11,777 bases of DNA from Echinostoma caproni (Eukaryota; Platyhelminthes; Trematoda; Plagiorchiida; Echinostomatidae): positions 1 to 11,777 of the forward strand of contig UZAN01058819.1 in the NCBI GenBank assembly GCA_900618425.1. Reading direction: 5' to 3'. Of the stretch, positions 6,862-11,777 are shown piece after piece. The notes under the pieces are model-generated. The model saw nothing but the letters and a program-made list of their open reading frames with translations. It searched no databases and was not told the DNA's origin. Each line of letters starts with the position of its first letter. Positions within the stretch are counted from its first letter, which is position 1. The translations under genes and the position numbers were made by a program.

Positions 6862-7239
6862 TTAAAACAAGTTAATTTCCTCAGTAGTCATGAGCACGAC
6901 GTCTAAGTGTTTTTGTGAGATCTGTTCCATCCGTGAATCTCGTGGGATTGTACATCGGCAAGGTAGAAGTCTTGAAGTCTTCAAGTAGTTCTCGGGTTCG
7001 AGGCTTGCGCCCAAAATTCCCGGTTCCAGATTTGTCTTCTTTTCGGCAGTTTGGTGCACGAGTTGAAAGGGATGTTGACGGGAATGGGAGCTGGCTCCAA
7101 TATGGTGCCGCTGGGTTAACGGTGCATGCATGGGGGAAAAAATCTAGAGGAGAGCGACGATGTGAGAGGAGTAGTAACAGGGATAAGCGGGATAATGTGG
7201 GGACTTCCTGTAGCAGATGGAGGTCAAATAGATCAGGGG
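6862..7239 (-). repeat. Probable 3' untranslated region of the - strand LINE
   Basis: Directly follows (in - sense) the last LINE codons and has no recognisable domain, although an 89-residue frame is open (7131-6862). It contains a 15-nt odd palindrome at 6971-6985 (CTTGAAG-T-CTTCAAG) and a GTTCGAGGC block at 6996-7004 that matches a pol III B-box pattern by itself. The 3' terminus of the element is not defined; no poly(A) or short tandem tail is clear. Confidence 0.4.
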
Positions 7240-8281
7240 ATGGTAAGCCCTAGGTGTGAGTCTAACAGGGTTTTGAAGACCCTTTTGGAGGAGGAATTCA
7301 CAATCTCTAGTGGAAGTTGGTTCCATTCTCAGATGACCCTGTACGTGAAGAAGTTGGAGCGGATGAAGGTTCTGGGCCGGTGTTTGAAGAGTTTTCTTGG
7401 GTGTCCCCTTAGGTGTTCCAGGCTAGAGCGTGTGAAGAAACGGTCAAATTGGCCTGACATGAAGGGGTCATATAGAAGGAAAAGATCCCCTCTGATACGT
7501 CGTATATCTAGAGGGTATAGATTTGGCGTTTGTAGTCGGGTAGGATAAGGGAGTTCTGACAAGCCATGTACTAGTTTCGTGCCCCTTCGGTGCACAAGCT
7601 CTGGTGAGTCGCGGTCACGAATGGGACCAGAATGTGCAATTTGACTGCCATATTCTAACAGTGGGCGTATGTGTGTTCCATAAATTTGTACAGGACTGAC
7701 CGGTTTACCCGCGCCCTGGCTAAAATGCCGTTCTGTTGGTTTCTCTGGAACTCGCGGATTCTTGCTTTGCACAAATTGAGAATGCGGATGAAGTAATTGG
7801 CATCTTCCATCATACCCGTCAATTTGTACCGAGCAAAGGACCGCGAACGTTCTTTTAAGAGATAATGGATAGCACGCGGCAAGGGGTGTCTGTCTGATAA
7901 AGATTTACGGACGCGGGGCACCAGCAGATAGTCCGCTGCACGGATACACCGCTCCATTGTGCTGCTTAAGATGTTTACGTTACTTATCCGGTTGGTTTGC
8001 GGGGTATGGATTTGTAGGAAATGCCTCAGGTTGTTGAAGTTTGTCCTTTTAAAAGAACGAACCTCCCTAAGACACGGTGTAACGCATCTGGGCCAGCGGA
8101 CTATGATATCGAAGGATAACACGAGATGACAACTCTTGCCCAAAGGGCAGTACTGTTGGATTGTGCCCGTGAGGTGACTATCACCTGTTCTGACGAGGTC
8201 TAGCAATGAGTGGACGATCATAGCGATCATAATCTTGCAGAAAATGCTCTCATTTCTTGCCCTAATAGCATGTCTCGACAT
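7240..8281 (-). pseudogene. LINE ORF2 with the reverse transcriptase core deleted
   Basis: In - sense this starts with the C-terminal half of the APE-type endonuclease (SLLDL...; PLGKSCHLVLSF, where the catalytic SDH motif reads SCH, codon at 8131-8129). The endonuclease-RT linker follows (SFKRTNFNNLRHFLQ, STMERCIRAADYLLVPRVRKSLSDRHPLPRAI, RSRSFARYKLTGMMEDANYF, ARARVNRSVLYKF). At about 7680-7690 the frame switches directly to the RT C-terminus: YGTHIRPLLEYGSQ, RRGTKLVHGLSELPYPTRL, LYPLDIRRIRGDLFLLY, LRGHPRKLF and SNFFTYRVI. After a stop (7327-7329) the same frame continues with WNQLPLEIVNSSSKRVFKTLLDSHLG. All RT catalytic motifs, including the YxDD box, are missing, so the copy cannot be autonomous. 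Sequence is otherwise well preserved, suggesting a fairly recent copy. Confidence 0.85.
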
Positions 8282-8284
8282 ACT

Positions 8285-9063
8285 GTAGATCGCCCAAAGA
8301 CCCGAGCTAGCAGACGAGTGCCCAGTTCTAGTCTGTTTTCAAATCCCCTCAACAATTCCTCCATCCCCTTAGTTGATATGCTCAGTAATGCTGTTAAAGT
8401 AACCTCAAAATTGATAGCGCCTTCGCAAACCTCAACAGTAGGCTGGAGTTCCTAGAACTAGTCAGCTCGACATTAGCTCCACTGGTTTTCCTCCTGGACC
8501 CTTCGACCCAATCTGTGAGCACCCTCGCTCGACCAGGACTGTTGCTCACAAGTGTTTAAGCGTTTTTCTAACCCGAAAAACGCAGTTGTATTCATTGGAC
8601 CAGAAAAAGTTTCCCTAGCTCACATCGAAGACGTAATCTTGAAAGCTTCAAATAGGAACCGATACCCCTGCAACTGTATCCAACTCCAGAAAGGATCCCA
8701 AAGGTACTCCTGTCCTCTTCTTTTCCAATTCCACAGTGACCTCTCGGCGAAGGAGTTTATTTTCAAACCAAACGATGTTGAGAAAAACACCACATTTATA
8801 GCCATAAAAGTTTATCCTATAGTACCCCACTTCAAAGAGCCACTTGAAATACGACCCAAAGAGACCTTCAGATGCACAGCCCCTCTGCAATAATGCAGTA
8901 ATCGCAATAGTAGTGAATGTAGGAACACGAGAATCCGTACTGTACTGCTCAAACTGAATTGGCTCCAACCCGAACTGCGGACACCAATGAAATACACGAG
9001 GAATTGATAGCAGCAAATGCTTATGTTTATTGATAGAATTAGAGCATGTTTTATGGAAGGTAA
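8285..9063 (+). pseudogene. LINE ORF1 fragment: coiled coil plus RRM-like domain
   Basis: ORF1 proteins of non-LTR elements bind element RNA. Three overlapping frames cover the protein. First is LSNAVKVTSKL (8210 frame). Next, 8413-8559 reads SAFANLNSRLEFLELVSSTLAPLVFLLDPSTQ, a heptad-like coiled coil. Then 8552-8893 reads FKRFSNPKNAVVFIGPEKVSLAHIEDVILKASN, QLQKGSQRYSCPLLFQFHSDLSAKEFI and EKNTTFIAIKV, an RRM-like/ORF1p pattern (VVF-x-G-x-PE, RP-x-L-x-F). Traces continue to about 9063 (VIAIVVNVGTRESVLYCSN). Frameshifts near 8412 and 8555 and a stop at 8891-8893 make it nonfunctional. It lies head-to-head with the - strand LINE ORF2 starting at 8281, so it may be the inverted 5' part of the same insertion. 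The ORF1 call rests on fold-like patterns and context. Confidence 0.6.
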
Positions 9064-9088
9064 TTGTTCATATGATTGTTTGAAGGGC

Positions 9089-9199
9089 TGTCGTCCAATC
9101 ACGTAACCCTTTGCGCTGACGCATCACATGTTCTAATTCGGATGTCACGTTCGCCTAGTGTACCATTGGTCGAGCTTCCTGAACGGTGATTGGACGACA
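9089..9199. repeat. 111-bp segment with perfect 14-bp terminal inverted repeats
   Basis: TGTCGTCCAATCAC at 9089-9102 and its exact reverse complement GTGATTGGACGACA at 9186-9199. The 83 bp between are not self-complementary to any extent I can see. Size and form resemble a very small MITE-like element. The TG...CA ends also resemble retroviral-type LTR termini, but such short inverted arms suit a DNA element better. No clear flanking target duplication is visible (GGC / TGA). Confidence 0.6.
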
Positions 9200-9510
9200 T
9201 GAAACTGTACCTAGTCGTGCACATTTTGCGGTCACGGAAGTCAGAATCATCATAACTCTCTTCACTCAAGAGAGCCTCATCAATCTGGCTCGCCTGACGG
9301 CTAGACCTGCGGACTGCAATCTTTGGCTCCGCCTGTTTTTGGCGGTGTCCTTGAGTTTCGATTGGCTGTTTCTGAACATATGACTGATGCGCCTCCATCA
9401 AATGCGCTGATTGGGTATGAAGCTGACTGTCGCCCTCGCTTGTGTCTTAATGCCGCTGGTCCGTGGATGGTTTGAAGTGGATTTCGTCCACGGGTCGCTT
9501 GTGCACACAA
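9099..9510 (-). other. Unrecognised Arg/Ser/Gln-rich reading frames
   Basis: Two overlapping - strand frames (9510-9301 and 9401-9099) have protein-like composition: QKQPIETQGHRQKQAEPK, AVRRSSRQASQIDEALLSEES and YDDSDFRDRK. The RRSSRQ stretch followed by acidic residues is reminiscent of the C-terminal end of some LTR-retrotransposon Pol proteins, but no catalytic domain is visible to support that. The last 100 bp of the frame run through the 111-bp inverted-repeat segment. It could be a short relic of an unidentified element or a chance frame. Confidence 0.25.
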
Positions 9511-10209
9511 GCATCATTTAAGTCAGTAATTTCCAAGATGGCTTAAAATAGTTGTCGTGTGACTATACCAGACCCGGGTCGAAAATCGTTTGGTAGATTC
9601 GCGTGAAGGTTTCCGAGACACTGGTGAGACTGGATAGATGAAATGACACTGTTCGGTCTGAGAAAATAGTGATAAGCGAGAGAGGAAATCAGGCTGCGGG
9701 ATTGTTTTTCCTGGACGATGTTGGATGTCATAATTACATGCGGCTAGAGAGATACACCACCTCTATAGCATAGCAGGATTAGCCTCCGCGATGGATTTGT
9801 AGGGGTTGAACAAGAACTGTAGCGCTTGGTGTATTTTACGCTGAATTTCTGAAAATCCTTCCGAACCCATAATGATTTATGGTGCAATAATTTTATCTGT
9901 GTGTTGCTCCTATATTGACATTTCTCGATCACAAAATCCATACATCATTATTTATCTGTTAATTCGATGCCCGGCACATTTGCATTTTGTGTGGTTTGAG
10001 AACGTGAGTGACCGTTTGCCTCTCTCTCTCTGGACATTATTTGCCTCGCTTGCTTGAGTGCTCTCGGTAGCATATTTGAGGTTTGCTCTATTGTACATTT
10101 TGTAATGATTTCGTTAATTCAGTACCGTAGAACATTGCAGATCAATTGTGATTTTACTTCGGGATTCGTATTGGTTCGGTTACGCGTCACTCAAGTGCGA
10201 ATTGGTTGA
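9511..10209. other. No gene recognised
   Basis: Frames on both strands are short (about 60-65 residues) and unlike anything I know. A short TC microsatellite lies at 10021-10031. Confidence 0.45.
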
Positions 10210-10214
10210 AGTAC

Positions 10215-10905
10215 ACTGATAAATACCCCTGACGTTACACCTAAATGCACTCTCTCCCCCCTGAATGTTGCCCTTAATGAAGTGACCCAACTACCTGCGA
10301 AGATAGAACCATCCTCACGTCCTTATCCGGTCGGCATTTCACAACTCAACACATCGGATCGTAATCTTGGGCTCCGCTGCTCAAACAATAATAATTTTTC
10401 TGTACATGTTTCATTCCAAACACCTAAAGCAAGGCAGTTAATTGGTATGATTACAAAATCCCTCAAACTAAGGAGCAGCATACCAAGTGCCTACGTACCC
10501 TATGCAAGACCGCATATAGAATATTGCCCCATCATTTTCTCTGGTCTGTCGAAAGCAGACCGAATTAAAATTGAGAACGTCTAGCGTTCATTCACCAAAT
10601 TCTGATTGATAACTCATTGACTCTGAACTACATAGAACGTTGCATTTTTCTACAATTCGTCACTTGATGGCTCCGGCACATTTGTCTCGGCTTATGCTTT
10701 TTATATAAGCTCCTTCACTGCCGTGTATTCCCTCCTAATAACTCTCCTAGGTTGTCCTTTACCTCACCTTACCCGTTACACCATAGGACCCTTACACTAA
10801 CGATCCCTCACATGAGGTCAGCAAGAGAAGATCAATTTTTACAAAAAAACTAAAATCGTGTTGGTATCTTATTTACGTATATACCTATTTATATATCCTT
10901 TCCTC
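10215..10905 (+). pseudogene. C-terminal end of a second LINE reverse transcriptase
   Basis: Reads YPVGISQLNTSDRNLGLR, FSVHVSFQTPKARQLIGMITKSLKLRSS and then YARPHIEYCPIIFSGLSKADRIKIENV, the region just after the RT palm in Jockey/CR1-like elements. A TAG at 10582-10584 replaces the expected Gln before RSFTKF. A frameshift near 10600 moves to LIDNSLTLNYIERCIFLQF, WLRHICLGLCFLYKLLH and LTLTIPHMRSAREDQFLQKN, with further stops at 10665-10667 and 10851-10853. The RT catalytic motifs lie upstream of the break and are absent (5' truncation, as is usual for LINE copies). The sequence differs clearly from the - strand LINE at 7240-8281 in the same region, so at least two LINE lineages are present. 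The fragment is followed by a poly(A) tract. Confidence 0.75.
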
Positions 10906-10918
10906 AAAAAAAAAAAAA
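10906..10918 (+). repeat. 13-nt poly(A) tract, probable LINE tail
   Basis: Thirteen consecutive A residues about 50 bp after the last LINE codons on the same strand, as expected for the 3' end of a poly(A)-tailed LINE. It may be coincidental in AT-rich DNA. Confidence 0.5.
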
Positions 10919-11577
10919 TTCAATCTCTGCCTATCACAGGCGTACCTGTTTATTGGTTCATTTGTTTTGCGTTAGTGTATGCGTACTCAGATTCTTTTTG
11001 TTTTCTCTACACTGTAGACCTGAGGAACGTTTTAAGTCGCACCACGAACAACACAAGGATTGCAAGACGTTTATTTATTCGTATTTGTCGATTGGCAATC
11101 TTTCGCCGCACCTTGCATTCTACAGGGCTTTTTGTTTTGTAACCAGTAGCCTCGATGGCTTAGGGCGAGGTTGACGTGGCTCCTTATCTCAGTGTTTTCG
11201 TTCCCCGTGCGACACTCTGTTATTGCGACGTCTTGGAATTTTTCCTCCCTAAGACACTGACTCGTGATCAAACACCCTCCCTCTGCTGCACGTGGGCACA
11301 TCATTTACAGCTACATGCATTCATAATCGTATTTTATTTCATCAGTTATTGCTGTTGTCGAACATTTACACAAACTGGAAAATAATTATTCCAGGGAAAG
11401 CTCGGAGAAATCATCTCCCGTTCACATTTCATCCAAACATACATTCACGCATCAGCCTTCACATGAAACCATAATTTGGAAAAAACTGTTCAACAGACCT
11501 ACGGAGGATCCACCTCCTTTATATCACTAGGTAACCAACGTGTATTTTCACTCTAGACCAACGTGTGGCAAAACGCA
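10919..11577. other. No gene recognised
   Basis: Several overlapping short frames of up to 94 residues on both strands, all without recognisable motifs and with Leu/Cys/Phe-rich composition. Nothing here extends the neighbouring LINE fragments convincingly. Confidence 0.45.
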
Positions 11578-11777
11578 GGAGCCCTTGTTTGACAGAGCTT
11601 CTCCCACTTAAACTCTATAGGTCCGGTTTGTGAGGAAAGCTTCTATCCATCTAATTAGAGCTATCGGGAGACCAAAACCCCTTCATTACTAGGAGTCGGT
11701 GATTTACCGAGTCGAAAGCTTTCCTGAAGTCCAGGTAGCACGCTTCGACTTTCTGACCTCCATCCAACTTCCTTGTA
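11578..11777 (-). pseudogene. LINE reverse transcriptase palm fragment, cut by the window edge
   Basis: In - sense from the right edge: LDGGQKVEACYLDFRKAFDSVNHRLLVMKGF. This includes RT motif A (YLDFxKAFDSVNH at 11737-11702, with the first catalytic Asp). After a one-base shift near 11675 it continues LPIALIRWIEAFLTNRTYRV, then a stop (11610-11608), VGEALSNKGS and no further homology. The expected SGVPQGSxLxP block and the YxDD motif are missing, so the copy is broken at about 11578. The rest of the element, upstream in - sense, lies beyond the window. The motif makes the family certain. Confidence 0.85.

Noticed and set aside
6996..7004. GTTCGAGGC resembling a pol III B box (tRNA or tRNA-derived SINE)
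   Set aside because: No A box at a proper distance, no cloverleaf, and it lies in the probable 3' region of the - strand LINE.
8210..8281. + strand frame starting at 8210 as an ORF1 start
   Set aside because: This part is the antisense of well-supported - strand LINE endonuclease sequence; ORF1-like sequence begins only after about 8285.
9500..9745. Possible gypsy-type Pol remnant (a KNNPA-like string on the - strand)
   Set aside because: Only a few residues match, with a stop next to them and no protease, RT, RNase H or integrase motif nearby.

Overview
This window looks like draft nuclear DNA from a parasitic flatworm (trematode or cestode; the sequence does not decide which). The evidence is decayed APE-type non-LTR retrotransposon (LINE) coding sequence of the style common in those genomes, a linker histone H1 with a lysine-rich tail, an animal-type CACTA (En/Spm-like) DNA transposon, and introns of only about 40 nt. 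Two ambiguous bases (4724, 6299) mark it as draft assembly. I see no bacterial operon, CRISPR array, tRNA or rRNA.

Layout, left to right. 1-603: end of ORF1 and start of the endonuclease domain of a LINE on the + strand, then truncated. 939-6347: a histone H1 gene on the - strand. Exon 1 (6347-6203) carries the basic N-terminus and helix 1 of the winged-helix domain; exon 2 (1214-939) carries the rest of the domain and a K/P/A-rich tail. The two halves join across a GT..AG intron of 4,988 bp with the domain length kept. That intron is occupied by a CACTA transposon in the opposite (+) orientation (about 2661-5945). The transposon has an N-terminal exon region, a DDE-type transposase core (about 3319-5031) and a second ORF (5102 onward) broken by short introns; it is decayed by stop codons and frameshifts.

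6862-9063: a rearranged LINE. Its 3' part is on the - strand (endonuclease C-terminus, linker, then directly the RT C-terminus, with the RT catalytic core deleted). An ORF1 segment (coiled coil plus RRM-like domain) lies head-to-head with it on the + strand, the arrangement expected of a 5' inversion. 9089-9199 is a 111-bp segment with perfect 14-bp terminal inverted repeats, beside an unrecognised Arg/Ser/Gln-rich reading frame (- strand). 10215-10918 is the C-terminal end of another LINE (+) with a 13-nt poly(A) tract. 11578-11777 is an RT fragment (-) running off the window.

The only plausible cellular gene is histone H1, and its first exon carries a frameshift, so it may be a pseudogene or contain an assembly error. 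Everything else recognisable is transposon. The most interesting points are the transposon inside the histone intron, the run of 40/41-nt introns inside that transposon, and a 9-bp duplication around an N that artificially breaks the transposase frame.
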